In this document: in pieces, positions 35,577 to 45,080 of the stretch
Numbering within the stretch: the stretch's first letter is position 1
Layout: each line of letters starts with the position of its first letter
NCBI RefSeq assembly: GCF_018861005.1
Contig: NZ_JAHKQL010000022.1
Coordinates: 39,307-103,306 of the forward strand
DNA from: Polaribacter vadi
GTDB taxonomy: Bacteria; Bacteroidota; Bacteroidia; Flavobacteriales; Flavobacteriaceae
Reading direction: 5' to 3'
Length of the DNA: 64,000 nt
The notes under the pieces: model-generated
What the model was told of the DNA's origin: nothing
The model's input: the letters and a program-made list of their open reading frames with translations, nothing else
The model's database searches: none
Program-made: the position numbers and the translations under genes

Positions 35577-37253
35577 CTATTTTTTTATAGCTTCTTGAAT
35601 TTGATCTAACAAATCTTGTGGATCAAAAGGTTTAAAGATAAAACCATTCATACCACATTCATCAATTTTGTCCTTCACTTCCATAAATACGGAAGCTGAA
35701 AGGGCTAAAATTGGTATTATTTTATTAAATTTTCTGATTTCTATAGTTGAGGTATAACCATCCATAACAGGCATCTGTATATCCATTAAAACAACATCGT
35801 AACTATTATTTCTTAATTTTTGAACAGCAATTAAACCATCATTAGCTACTTCTACATTTAAATTAGCTTTTTCAAGAATCTGCTTACCAACCATAACATT
35901 AATCAGGTTGTCTTCTACAAGTAAAACTTTTTTACCTTTAAAGTTGTAAGTTTTCTTTTCAGTGGTTTTTTTAAGTTCTTTTTGCGATGCAATATCTAAA
36001 TCTACTTCAAAATAGAAACGACTTCCTTTACCAATAACACTATCTATTTTTACTTCTGAATCCATAGTATTAACTATGCTTTTTACAATTGGTAACCCAA
36101 GTCCTGTACCTCCATATAAACGATTTGTATTTGTAGAAGCTTGTGTAAATGCTTCCCAAATAGTTTCTTGTTTATCTTTTGGTATTCCAATTCCTGTATC
36201 AATAATTTCTGTAAGTAGTGTAATTTTACCTTTTAGATTTTTGTCTAATTTTTTAATTCTTAAAGAAACACTCCCTTTATCTGTAAATTTTATAGCATTA
36301 GTAACTAAGTTGTTAATGACCTGATTAAAACGAACAATATCTAACCAAACTACAGGTATATTTTCATCAACTTCTAAGTTCATGGTAATTCCCTTTTTTA
36401 AACAAGAAGCTTCATGAATTTTTTTAATTTGTTTTGTTGCTGTAACTAAATTAGTAGGAATATTGTCTAACTCAATAGTTGTAGACTGCATCTTACTAAA
36501 ATCTAATACATTATTTAATAAGTTTAATAATATTTTACCAGAATAATTAAGTGCTTCTATGTTTTGTACTTGATCTTTTCTGGGATCGTTATCACCTAAA
36601 ATATGAGACAGACCAATAACAGCATTTAAAGGTGTTCTAATTTCATGACTCATTGTACTTAAAAATTCAGATTTTGCATTTGATGCTTCAATAGCTTCGA
36701 TTTTTTTATTATCTATTCTTTTAAAATATTTAGTATTTAGAATTAAAAAATAAATTAATTGAAAAATAACTAAACTAATAGCGCTAGCAACAGAAATTGG
36801 ATAAATAAATTCCTTGGCAATTGTTGGGTCTAATTTTCTAATTGCAAAAAGATTAAAATCAGTGATAAAAAGCAATGTCCAAAGTATAAGAGGTATTAAT
36901 GTAAATATTAAAACCAATATGCGCTCTCTTCTAAATGAAAAAATGATAAATGGTAAGCCAATATTAAACATGTAAATAAACTCTATACTACCATATTTAC
37001 CTACATGAGATGCAATAATTCCTATACCAAAATTACTAGCTATTAAGTAAATGATTCTAGCATATTTAAATAACCCTTTTTTAGAATAATAAGCTACTAC
37101 TAAATAAAGTATTATATTAAAAATATTATAATTTCTTAACCATGAAAAGTCGAAAGCGTTTGCAATAAAAACAGTAAGCAAGGAAAGACCAGCATGTATT
37201 AATGCTAATGTAAATAATAGATTTATTCTTCTTTGAGAATATGTTTTTTGCAT
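35577..37253 (-). CDS. Membrane hybrid histidine kinase, array copy 1
   Basis: The 558-residue protein has about six N-terminal membrane segments (10-175), HisKA with phospho-acceptor His 203 in FLSTMSHEIRTPLNAV, a HATPase domain (NLVTNAIKFTDKG, DTGIGIPK, GGTGLGLPIV), and a C-terminal receiver domain with acceptor Asp 491 in LMDIQMPVMDG. There is no periplasmic sensor domain of any size and no DNA-binding output, so it probably passes phosphate to a separate Hpt or regulator. It is last in a four-gene co-directional array of paralogues; its 3' end meets the convergent acyltransferase 3 bp away. Confidence 0.93.
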   Translation of the reverse strand: MQKTYSQRRINLLFTLALIHAGLSLLTVFIANAFDFSWLRNYNIFNIILYLVVAYYSKKGLFKYARIIYLIASNFGIGIIASHVGKYGSIEFIYMFNIGLPFIIFSFRRERILVLIFTLIPLILWTLLFITDFNLFAIRKLDPTIAKEFIYPISVASAISLVIFQLIYFLILNTKYFKRIDNKKIEAIEASNAKSEFLSTMSHEIRTPLNAVIGLSHILGDNDPRKDQVQNIEALNYSGKILLNLLNNVLDFSKMQSTTIELDNIPTNLVTATKQIKKIHEASCLKKGITMNLEVDENIPVVWLDIVRFNQVINNLVTNAIKFTDKGSVSLRIKKLDKNLKGKITLLTEIIDTGIGIPKDKQETIWEAFTQASTNTNRLYGGTGLGLPIVKSIVNTMDSEVKIDSVIGKGSRFYFEVDLDIASQKELKKTTEKKTYNFKGKKVLLVEDNLINVMVGKQILEKANLNVEVANDGLIAVQKLRNNSYDVVLMDIQMPVMDGYTSTIEIRKFNKIIPILALSASVFMEVKDKIDECGMNGFIFKPFDPQDLLDQIQEAIKK

Positions 37254-37260
37254 ATTAAAA

Positions 37261-38931
37261 TTAACTATTTATATTGTCTTCTATTTGATTTAAAAGATCT
37301 TGAGGTTCAAAAGGTTTAAAAATAAAACCGTTCATTCCGCTTTCATTTATTTTGTCTTTAACTTCCATAAATACAGAGGCAGATAGGGCTAAAATAGGTA
37401 TATCACTATTAAATTTTCTAATTTCTATAGATGCTGTATAACCATCCATAATTGGCATTTGAATGTCCATTAGAATAGTATCATAATTGTTTTCTTTTAC
37501 TTTATTAACTGCAGTTAAACCATCATTAGCAACATCTACTTTTAGTTTCGCTTTTTCTAATATTTGTTTGGCAACCATAACATTAATTAAATTATCTTCA
37601 ACTAATAAAATTCTTTTACCATCAAAATTATGTTCTTTTTTTTCTGTAGTTTTTAAAAATTCTTTTTCTGATGCAATTTTTAAATCCAAATTAAAATAAA
37701 AGCGGCTTCCTTTACCTATTAAACTATCAATTTTAACATCAGAATTCATTGATTGTATAATGCTTTTTACAATAGGCAAACCTAAACCAGTACCTCCATA
37801 TAAACGATTTGTAGAGCTTGATGCTTGGGTAAAAGCTTCCCAAATTGTATCTTGTTTATCTTTTGGTATTCCTATACCTGTGTCTATAACTTCTGTTAAT
37901 AATGTTAAATTATCTTCGGTCTCTTGCTGTTTTTTTATCCTTAAAGTAATACTACCTTTATCTGTAAATTTTATAGCATTAGTTACTAAGTTGTTTATTA
38001 CTTGGTTAAAACGAACAATATCTAACCAAACATTGGGTATGTTATCATCAACCTCTAAATTCATAGTAATTCCTTTTTTTAGACAAGAGGTTTCATGTAT
38101 TTTTTTTATTTGTTTTGTTGCAGAAGAAAGATTAGTAGGAATGTTATCTAGTTGAATTTTTGTGGATTGCATTTTACTGAAATCTAAAACATTATTTAGA
38201 AGGTTTAGTAAAATTTTACCAGAATAATTAAGTGCTTCTATGTTTTGTACTTGATCTTTTCTAGGGTTATTATCACCTAAAATATGAGAAAGACCAATTA
38301 CCGCATTTAGAGGTGTTCTAATTTCATGACTCATTGTACTTAAAAAGTTAGACTTGGCATTAGAAGCTTCAATAGCATCTTCTCTATAATTATGAATAGA
38401 AGAAAAGTTTTTAAAATTTAAATGAGAGTAATAGAATAATTGAAAAGTAACCAAAAATAAGGTCATTATTATTGATACTGGATAAATAAATTTTGTTGCT
38501 TTTTCTATATCAATTTTAGAGTTTACAATTATATTAAAATCTGTAATGTAAAGAGAAGCCCAAAGAATTATAGCTAATAATGAGAAAAGAAATATGAAAA
38601 TTTTTTCTCTGTTAAAAGAAAAGATCATAAAAGGTAAACACATAGAATACATAAACATAAATTCCATACCACCTTCTTGACCAACGTAAGAAGAAGAGGT
38701 AACAATACCAATATTAATAATAATAAGGTAAATTATTCTAGATTCTATTAAGTTTCCTTTTTTAGAGAAGTAAGCACATAATAAATAAAAGGAAATGCAA
38801 ATTAAATGTAGAGATACTAAATTGTCTAATTTAAGACTTATTGCAATAAAAATATACACTAAGCTAATTACAGAAGTAATTAAGGATAATGTAAATATCA
38901 TTTGAGTACGCCTTAGGGAGAAATCGGCCAT
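37261..38931 (-). CDS. Membrane hybrid histidine kinase, array copy 2
   Basis: 556 residues with the same architecture as its neighbours: six predicted membrane segments, HisKA (His 202), HATPase (NLVTNAIKFTDKG, GGTGLGLPIV) and receiver (LMDIQMPIMDG). The HisKA segment after SNAKS is near identical to copies 1 and 3 in protein and DNA, whereas the membrane part is far more diverged (for example YVGQEGGMEFMFMYSMCLPF against HVGKYGSIEFIYMFNIGLPF in copy 1). The spacing to copy 1 is 7 bp. Confidence 0.93.
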   Translation of the reverse strand: MADFSLRRTQMIFTLSLITSVISLVYIFIAISLKLDNLVSLHLICISFYLLCAYFSKKGNLIESRIIYLIIINIGIVTSSSYVGQEGGMEFMFMYSMCLPFMIFSFNREKIFIFLFSLLAIILWASLYITDFNIIVNSKIDIEKATKFIYPVSIIMTLFLVTFQLFYYSHLNFKNFSSIHNYREDAIEASNAKSNFLSTMSHEIRTPLNAVIGLSHILGDNNPRKDQVQNIEALNYSGKILLNLLNNVLDFSKMQSTKIQLDNIPTNLSSATKQIKKIHETSCLKKGITMNLEVDDNIPNVWLDIVRFNQVINNLVTNAIKFTDKGSITLRIKKQQETEDNLTLLTEVIDTGIGIPKDKQDTIWEAFTQASSSTNRLYGGTGLGLPIVKSIIQSMNSDVKIDSLIGKGSRFYFNLDLKIASEKEFLKTTEKKEHNFDGKRILLVEDNLINVMVAKQILEKAKLKVDVANDGLTAVNKVKENNYDTILMDIQMPIMDGYTASIEIRKFNSDIPILALSASVFMEVKDKINESGMNGFIFKPFEPQDLLNQIEDNINS

Positions 38932-38975
38932 TGTTTATTTTCTAAAGTCTAAATATACAAAAAACTTAAGATAAA

Positions 38976-40667
38976 TTAATGAATTGTGGTAACTTCTTGA
39001 ATTTGATTAAGTAAATCATCTGGATCAAAAGGTTTATAGATAAAACCATTCATTCCACACTCTTTAATTTTATCTTTTGCTTTCATAAAAACAGATGCAG
39101 AAAGTGCTAAAATTGGTGTTTTACTATTAAATTTTCTAATTTCTTTAGAGGCAGTGTAACCATCCATAATTGGCATTTGAATATCCATCAGAATGATGTC
39201 AAAATGTGTTTCTTTAGCTAAATTTACTGCTGTTAATCCATCTCTTGCAATTTCAACTTGTAAATTTACTTTTTCTAATATTTGTTTACCAACTAACACA
39301 TTAAAATCATTGTCTTCAACTAGCAAAGCTTTTTTTCCTTTAAAATTATAAGCTTTTTTCTTATTCGTTTTTTCTAATTCTTTATCTGATGCTTTTTTTA
39401 GAGTAATTTCAAAATAAAATCGACTCCCTTTATTTAAATTACTATCAATTTTTACTTTAGCTCCCATAGCTTTTACTATACTCTTTACAATGGGTAAACC
39501 CAGTCCTGTACCACCATATAATCGATTTGTTTGGCTAGAAGCTTGCGTAAATGCTTCCCAAATTGTTTCTTGTTTATCTTTAGGTATTCCTATACCTGTA
39601 TCTATTATTTCTGTTAATAAATCTATCGTTTTTTTTGTTTGATTAATGTTTTTAATTTTAAGAGTTATGCTTCCTTTTTCTGTAAATTTAATGGCATTAG
39701 CTACTAAATTATTTATTACTTGATTAAAACGTACTATATCTAACCAGACAATGGGTATTTCTTTATCAATTTCTAAATTCATAGTTAAGCCTTTTTTAAA
39801 GCAAGAGGCTTCATGAACTTTTTTTATTTGTTTTATAGCTTCATATAGGTTAACAGGGATATTGTCTAATTCGATGTTTGTAGATTCCATTTTGCTAAAA
39901 TCTAATACATTGTTAAGTAAATTGAGTAGAATTTTACCAGAATAATTAAGTGCTTCTATATTTTGAACCTGATCTTTTCTGGGATTATTATCACCTAATA
40001 TATGAGATAAGCCAATTACTGCGTTTAATGGAGTTCTAATTTCATGACTCATTGTGCTTAAAAATTGAGATTTAGCATTAGAAGCATCAATAGCTTTTTG
40101 TTTTTTAGAATGCGCTTGTTTGTTTATTCTTGCATTTCCATAAGAATAAAATATTAGCTGAAAAACAACTAAAAGTAGGCCTATTGTTATTGAAAAATAA
40201 TACACAATATTTCTAACTTTTACAGCATTTTTTAACTCTACATCAACAAAAAGATTAAAATCTGTTAGGAAAAGAAGTAACCAAAATAAAATTGGAACTA
40301 AAGAAAATATAAAGATTTTAATTTTGTCTCTGTTGTGAGAAAATATAATAAAAGGAACACCAACAGCAAACATTAAAAAGAACTCTACACTTGCTCCTTT
40401 ACCTAAATAAGACGAAACATAAGAAATTGATATGTTAAAAAGTAAAATAAAAAGAATTCGTGCAAATCCTGGAAATCCTTTTTTAGAAAGAAGAGCTGCT
40501 GTAACAAATAATAAAGAGACTGTAAATAGAAAATAACTTAAATCATAAATATTAAAGAAAAATATCATAACTGCCCATAGAAAAGATAAAGCAGCACAAA
40601 CTAAAGAAAGAGTAAAAATTATTTTTATTCTTTTAGTTGAAAATTTTAATTTAACTGTTTCAGACAT
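38976..40667 (-). CDS. Membrane hybrid histidine kinase, array copy 3
   Basis: 563 residues; membrane region about 15-178, His 208 in HisKA, HATPase motifs complete, receiver Asp in LMDIQMPIMDGYT. It has an extra ten polar N-terminal residues. The gap to copy 2 is 44 bp and to copy 4 only 1 bp, so the unit is one operon. The linker between membrane and HisKA (NKQAHSKKQKAIDASNAKS) is basic and helical. Confidence 0.93.
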   Translation of the reverse strand: MSETVKLKFSTKRIKIIFTLSLVCAALSFLWAVMIFFFNIYDLSYFLFTVSLLFVTAALLSKKGFPGFARILFILLFNISISYVSSYLGKGASVEFFLMFAVGVPFIIFSHNRDKIKIFIFSLVPILFWLLLFLTDFNLFVDVELKNAVKVRNIVYYFSITIGLLLVVFQLIFYSYGNARINKQAHSKKQKAIDASNAKSQFLSTMSHEIRTPLNAVIGLSHILGDNNPRKDQVQNIEALNYSGKILLNLLNNVLDFSKMESTNIELDNIPVNLYEAIKQIKKVHEASCFKKGLTMNLEIDKEIPIVWLDIVRFNQVINNLVANAIKFTEKGSITLKIKNINQTKKTIDLLTEIIDTGIGIPKDKQETIWEAFTQASSQTNRLYGGTGLGLPIVKSIVKAMGAKVKIDSNLNKGSRFYFEITLKKASDKELEKTNKKKAYNFKGKKALLVEDNDFNVLVGKQILEKVNLQVEIARDGLTAVNLAKETHFDIILMDIQMPIMDGYTASKEIRKFNSKTPILALSASVFMKAKDKIKECGMNGFIYKPFDPDDLLNQIQEVTTIH

Positions 40668-40668
40668 C

Positions 40669-42354
40669 TTAATTACTTAAAAATTCTTCTAATTGGTTTA
40701 ATAACTCTTCAGGAGTAAATGGTTTAAATATAAAACCATTCATCCCAGAATCTTCTATTTTATCTTTTATTTCACTAAAAACATTGGCAGAAAGAGCTAT
40801 AATTGGTGTGCTTTTATTAAATTCTCTTATTTCTTTTGTTGCTGTATATCCATCCATTACAGGCATTTGAATATCCATTAAAATAATATCAAATTCTTCT
40901 TGTTTTAATTTATTTACAGCTACCAATCCATTATTTGCAACTTCTACTTTTAATTTAGAACGCTCCAATATTTGCTTGCCAACCATAATATTAATTAAGT
41001 TATCATCAACTAATAAAACTTTTTTATTTTCAAAAAAGCGAATATTATTTTTGGTAATGTCATTAGTTTTAATTTTTTCTGAAACTTTTAATTTCAAATC
41101 AAAAATAAATCTACTTCCTTTTTTTTCTGAACTAATGATTTCTACTTTAGAGCCCATAACTTCAACTATGCTTTTTACAATAGGTAGCCCTAAACCTGTA
41201 CCCCCATATATTCGATTTGTTGTATTTGATGCTTGAGCAAAAGCTTCCCAAATTGTTTCTTGCTTGTTTTTCGGAATTCCAATACCAGTGTCTTTAACTT
41301 CTATATTAAGGGTAATATTATTTTTATTTTGATAAACCTTTTTTATGATTAATGTTACACTACCTTCATCAGTAAACTTTATGGCATTAGATATTAAATT
41401 ATTTATTACCTGATTAAAACGAACAATATCTAAACAAACATCTGGTATATTATCATCAATTTCTAAATTCAATAAAATACCTTTTTTAGTGCAAACAGGT
41501 TTATGAATTTTTATAATCTGTTTAAGGTCATTATAAAGATTAGTATGTATTGTATCTAGCTCTATAGTTGTAGATTGCATTTTACTAAAGTCCAAAACAT
41601 TGTTAAGTAAATTAAGTAAGGTTTTACCAGAGAAATTTAAAGCTTCAATATTTTGAATTTGATTTTTTTTAGGATTATTATTTCCAAGAATATGCGAAAG
41701 ACCAATAATTGCATTTAAAGGAGTTCTAATTTCATGACTCATGGTGCTTAGAAATTTAGATTTTGATTGAGATGCTTCTAAAGCTTCTTGTTTTTTATTA
41801 TCTATTCTGCTATAATATCTTGCTCCTAAAATAGAAAAGTAAATTAACTGTAAAATAATCATTAGAAAAGTACCAATTACAGAAATAGGGTATATAAAAC
41901 TGTTAACAATATCAATATCTAATTGAGTATTTGAAATTAGTTTAAAATCTGTAATAGCAAGAAGTATCCATAATACTCCAGATAAAGAAGAAAATAAATA
42001 TACATATATTTTTTCTGTTCTAAAAGAAAACATAGAAAAGGGCATTGCTATAGCATATAGAAACATATACTCTATACTAGCTGCTCTACCCATATAAGAA
42101 GCAGTAATTGTTATTCCTAAATTAAGTAGTATTAGGATTAGTATTCTTGCAAAAAATAATTTACCATTTCTAGAAAGATAAGCACAATAAACATATAAAA
42201 AAATAGTAAAAAAACTATAATAAGCTAAATTGTTGAGGTCAAAAAAAAGCGCAATAAGCGTAGTAAATAATGTCATGCAAGCTGTGCCAATGCTTACATA
42301 GAATGAAAGTAGTTTAAGTCTATTAGAAGTTTTTTTAATATTACCTTCTGACAT
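40669..42354 (-). CDS. Membrane hybrid histidine kinase, array copy 4 (first in operon)
   Basis: 561 residues; six membrane segments, His 207, HATPase, receiver with LMDIQMPVMDGYTATKEIREFN. It is the most divergent of the four in the kinase core (HILGNNNPKKNQIQNIEALNFSGKTLL where the others have GDNNPRKDQVQ...ALNYSGKILL), suggesting it is the oldest branch. A GC-rich terminator-like hairpin lies 25 bases upstream of its start. Confidence 0.93.
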   Translation of the reverse strand: MSEGNIKKTSNRLKLLSFYVSIGTACMTLFTTLIALFFDLNNLAYYSFFTIFLYVYCAYLSRNGKLFFARILILILLNLGITITASYMGRAASIEYMFLYAIAMPFSMFSFRTEKIYVYLFSSLSGVLWILLAITDFKLISNTQLDIDIVNSFIYPISVIGTFLMIILQLIYFSILGARYYSRIDNKKQEALEASQSKSKFLSTMSHEIRTPLNAIIGLSHILGNNNPKKNQIQNIEALNFSGKTLLNLLNNVLDFSKMQSTTIELDTIHTNLYNDLKQIIKIHKPVCTKKGILLNLEIDDNIPDVCLDIVRFNQVINNLISNAIKFTDEGSVTLIIKKVYQNKNNITLNIEVKDTGIGIPKNKQETIWEAFAQASNTTNRIYGGTGLGLPIVKSIVEVMGSKVEIISSEKKGSRFIFDLKLKVSEKIKTNDITKNNIRFFENKKVLLVDDNLINIMVGKQILERSKLKVEVANNGLVAVNKLKQEEFDIILMDIQMPVMDGYTATKEIREFNKSTPIIALSANVFSEIKDKIEDSGMNGFIFKPFTPEELLNQLEEFLSN

Positions 42355-42370
42355 AATTTTTATAAAATTA

Positions 42371-42404
42371 TAAAAAATACCCCAGTAAATATTAGAATCT
42401 GGGG
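42371..42404 (-). terminator. Terminator-like hairpin in the leader of the kinase array
   Basis: On the minus strand CCCCAG (complement of 42099-style arm at 42399-42404) pairs with CTGGGG (42380-42385) around a 13-base loop and is followed by TATTTTTT. It lies between the cyclophilin-FKBP terminator and the first kinase start. It could be a second terminator for the upstream gene or an attenuator in the kinase mRNA leader; the array's promoter was not found. Confidence 0.5.
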
Positions 42405-42450
42405 GGAGATTTTTATATTAGGTATGTAATTTAATAAAAATAATGATATA

Positions 42451-42490
42451 AAAAAAATAAGCTTTCGATTATCGAAAGCTTATTTTTTTT
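42451..42490. terminator. Bidirectional terminator of the cyclophilin-FKBP gene
   Basis: Palindrome GCTTTCGAT-T-ATCGAAAGC (42461-42479) extended by AT pairs, with seven As on the low side and eight Ts on the high side. It ends the minus-strand gene at 42506. Confidence 0.9.
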
Positions 42491-42505
42491 ATTTGTAATG
42501 AATTG

Positions 42506-43435
42506 TTATTTAACATCCATTAATTCAACATCAAAAATTAGGGTTGCATCTGGTGGAATAACTCCTCCAGCTCCTGCAGATCCATATGCTAAATTAGAAG
42601 GAATTACAAAACGAGCTTTGTCCCCAACTTGTAATAATTGAATACCTTCATCCCAACCAGAAATTACTTGTCCAACACCTACATTAAAATCTATAGGTTG
42701 TTTTCTCTTATAAGAAGAATCGAAAACAGTACCATCTAACAATTGTCCTTTATAGTGTACAGAAACACCAGCTCCTTTCGTTGCTTTTTTTCCTTCACCT
42801 TTTTGTAAAATTTGATAACGTAAACCACTTGCAGTTTCATCATAACCTGCAGCAACTTTATCTAACATTTCTTTTTGAGCAGCTTTTGCATCAGCTTCGC
42901 GTTTTTCTCTAGCACCTTCAAAAGTTCTGAATGCTTCTACAGCGTTAAAATTTTCTGCTTCATCACCTACTTTTATAATTTCTACAGACATTTCATCACC
43001 TTGTGCAACAGCATCTACAACTTCTTGTCCTTCAATTACAGAACCAAAAACAGTGTGTTTACCATCTAACCATGGAGTAGGAACGTGGGTAATGTAAAAT
43101 TGGCTACCATTTGTAGCTGGCCCAGAGTTAGCCATCGCTAATTTTCCAGGAGCATCGTGTTTTAAATCTGGATGAAATTCATCATCAAATTTATAACCTG
43201 GGTTTCCTGTTCCTGTTCCTTGTGGGCAACCACCTTGAATCATAAAATCTGGAATTACTCTGTGGAATTTTAATCCATCATAATAAGGAGTTCCTTGAGC
43301 TTTTGAAGAATTTTCTAAATTACCTTCTGCTAAAGCAATAAAGTTACCAACAGTTCCAGGCGTTTTTTCGTGTTCTAATTGTACTAAAATATCACCTTTA
43401 GGTGTTTTAAATTTTGCGTAAATTCCGTTGTTCAT
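42506..43435 (-). CDS. Peptidyl-prolyl isomerase with fused cyclophilin and FKBP domains
   Basis: The 309-residue protein joins two unrelated proline isomerases. The N-terminal cyclophilin domain (1-160) has FHRVIPDFMIQGGCPQGTG, NGSQFYIT and GKHTVFG. A charged helical linker (about 165-200) leads to an FKBP domain (205-309) with VHYKGQLLDGTVFDSS and GWDEGIQLLQVGDKARFVIPS. Active-site residues of both look intact. There is no signal peptide, so it should act in the cytosol as a folding helper. It is monocistronic. Confidence 0.95.
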   Translation of the reverse strand: MNNGIYAKFKTPKGDILVQLEHEKTPGTVGNFIALAEGNLENSSKAQGTPYYDGLKFHRVIPDFMIQGGCPQGTGTGNPGYKFDDEFHPDLKHDAPGKLAMANSGPATNGSQFYITHVPTPWLDGKHTVFGSVIEGQEVVDAVAQGDEMSVEIIKVGDEAENFNAVEAFRTFEGAREKREADAKAAQKEMLDKVAAGYDETASGLRYQILQKGEGKKATKGAGVSVHYKGQLLDGTVFDSSYKRKQPIDFNVGVGQVISGWDEGIQLLQVGDKARFVIPSNLAYGSAGAGGVIPPDATLIFDVELMDVK

Positions 43436-43492
43436 TATTTAAAATTTTAATCGTTTTTATTGATGTTTTGCCGAAATTAAATCAGCATAAAA

Positions 43493-45076
43493 TTATTTTT
43501 TAGCATTTAAAATTGATAAACTATAAGTTAAACCAATGTTTAAATTTGTTGAGTTTACATTTCCGTATGCAGATATATATTGCCCTCCAGAAACTTGAAA
43601 AGATAAATCACTATTGTAATGATAATTAATACCTGTAGTTGGTCTTATTAAAACCCCTTCTCCTGTATCAACTCCTGCACCACCTGCAACTCCAACTGAA
43701 GTTTCTGCAAATACAGAAAATTTATTATTTAAAAATTTATTGCTGCGAATTCCCAATCCAAAAATTCCATGTGCATAACCACCAGACTCACCTTCATAAG
43801 CAAATGAAGCTTCACCAGAAATATAGAATCTTTTGTTAATATCGTACATTACTTTTAGGGCAATTAGTTGTAAATTTAATGGTTCTCCAGAAGTTTTAGC
43901 GACTTTAAAATAAGATTGATTTTGCACACCTATGTGAACACCTTTTGTTTTTATTATTGATGCTTTTTTATTGGTAAAAGGATCAGTAGTTCCCCCACTT
44001 AAACCATAATATTTTAAACTAAAACCAGCTGTATAAGCTTCGAAAGTTCCTCCAACAGCTCTATGATACCCTCCATGAGCACTTATTCCAAAATTTTTGG
44101 TTAGTTTAATATCAAAACCAGTACTTGGATAAACTGTTAATCCATTTTCTGGGTAAATTCTACCACCTGCAGCACCAACTCCCATTTTGGCAAAAAAGTT
44201 AATGTATTTAGTTTCAATAAAGTTCTTACCAATACCAAAAAATACATCCATAAAACCAGCTTCTAAACCACTATACATAGCGTCTACATGTGCATAAATA
44301 AAAGTGTCTTGTGTTAAATATCTTTGATATTCGAAACCTAAAAGGCTTAATGTTTGTGTTAAAGGTGTTGCATTGTTAAAAACTGCAATACCATCATTTC
44401 TTGAAGAACCTATTGGAAAAAAATAATCAAAAGTAACTTGTTGTACATTTTTCACAGCTGGTTTTTTCCAAAATTCATCTTTATTATCATTATTAACAAT
44501 AAAAGATTTTTGAGCATTTGCATAAGAACTGGTTCTTAAAGTAGTTGGTATTTCTACAAAAAACGAAACATTATCTCCACCTTGTATGCCTGTAAAAAAA
44601 TCTACTTTACCATATTGAGCTCCAAAAGAAAAGCCTTTTGCATTGTATTTTAAACCTGCATTTGTGTATAATAATCCACCACCATTTACCAGACTTCTAA
44701 ATCCTCCTCCTCCTCCAAAATGAACATTGGCATCAAAAGATAAGTTTTTGTAAATAGGAAAATTTACACCCAAATTTACACCTAATGTAAATAAACCTCC
44801 TTGATCTCCATAAGCTGCTCCATGAAAACCAGCTCCTGTATACAGCCAATCGTTTAATGGTATATTGTAGTTTAATCCCCAAAAGCCCATATTAGGATCT
44901 AAAGTATATGTACTACCATCACCATAATTATAAACAAAATTGGGTTGATCTATTAAAATATAATTTAAACGAATTGAATTATGAAGCTCTTTTCCTTTAA
45001 TATCATTCAAATTATATTCTTGAGCTATGTTATTTAAACTTAAAAAAACAATACATATAAAAAAGAATTTCTTCAT
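43493..45076 (-). CDS. Secreted/outer-membrane beta-barrel-like protein, function unknown
   Basis: Starting at the ATG at 45076, the 527-residue product has a clean signal peptide (KKFFFICIVFLSLNNIAQ). The rest is Gly- and aromatic-rich amphipathic strands (for example YTGAGFHGAAYG, FDANVHFGGGGGFR, GISAHGGYHRAVGG) typical of an outer-membrane barrel, with two internally similar halves (GVGAAGGRIYPENGLTVYPSTGFD and GVAGGAGVDTGEGVLIRPTTGIN). An upstream in-frame ATG at 45097 would overlap prfC by 17 bp and spoil the signal peptide. It follows prfC by 4 bp. Confidence 0.75.
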   Translation of the reverse strand: MKKFFFICIVFLSLNNIAQEYNLNDIKGKELHNSIRLNYILIDQPNFVYNYGDGSTYTLDPNMGFWGLNYNIPLNDWLYTGAGFHGAAYGDQGGLFTLGVNLGVNFPIYKNLSFDANVHFGGGGGFRSLVNGGGLLYTNAGLKYNAKGFSFGAQYGKVDFFTGIQGGDNVSFFVEIPTTLRTSSYANAQKSFIVNNDNKDEFWKKPAVKNVQQVTFDYFFPIGSSRNDGIAVFNNATPLTQTLSLLGFEYQRYLTQDTFIYAHVDAMYSGLEAGFMDVFFGIGKNFIETKYINFFAKMGVGAAGGRIYPENGLTVYPSTGFDIKLTKNFGISAHGGYHRAVGGTFEAYTAGFSLKYYGLSGGTTDPFTNKKASIIKTKGVHIGVQNQSYFKVAKTSGEPLNLQLIALKVMYDINKRFYISGEASFAYEGESGGYAHGIFGLGIRSNKFLNNKFSVFAETSVGVAGGAGVDTGEGVLIRPTTGINYHYNSDLSFQVSGGQYISAYGNVNSTNLNIGLTYSLSILNAKK

Positions 45077-45080
45077 GCCT

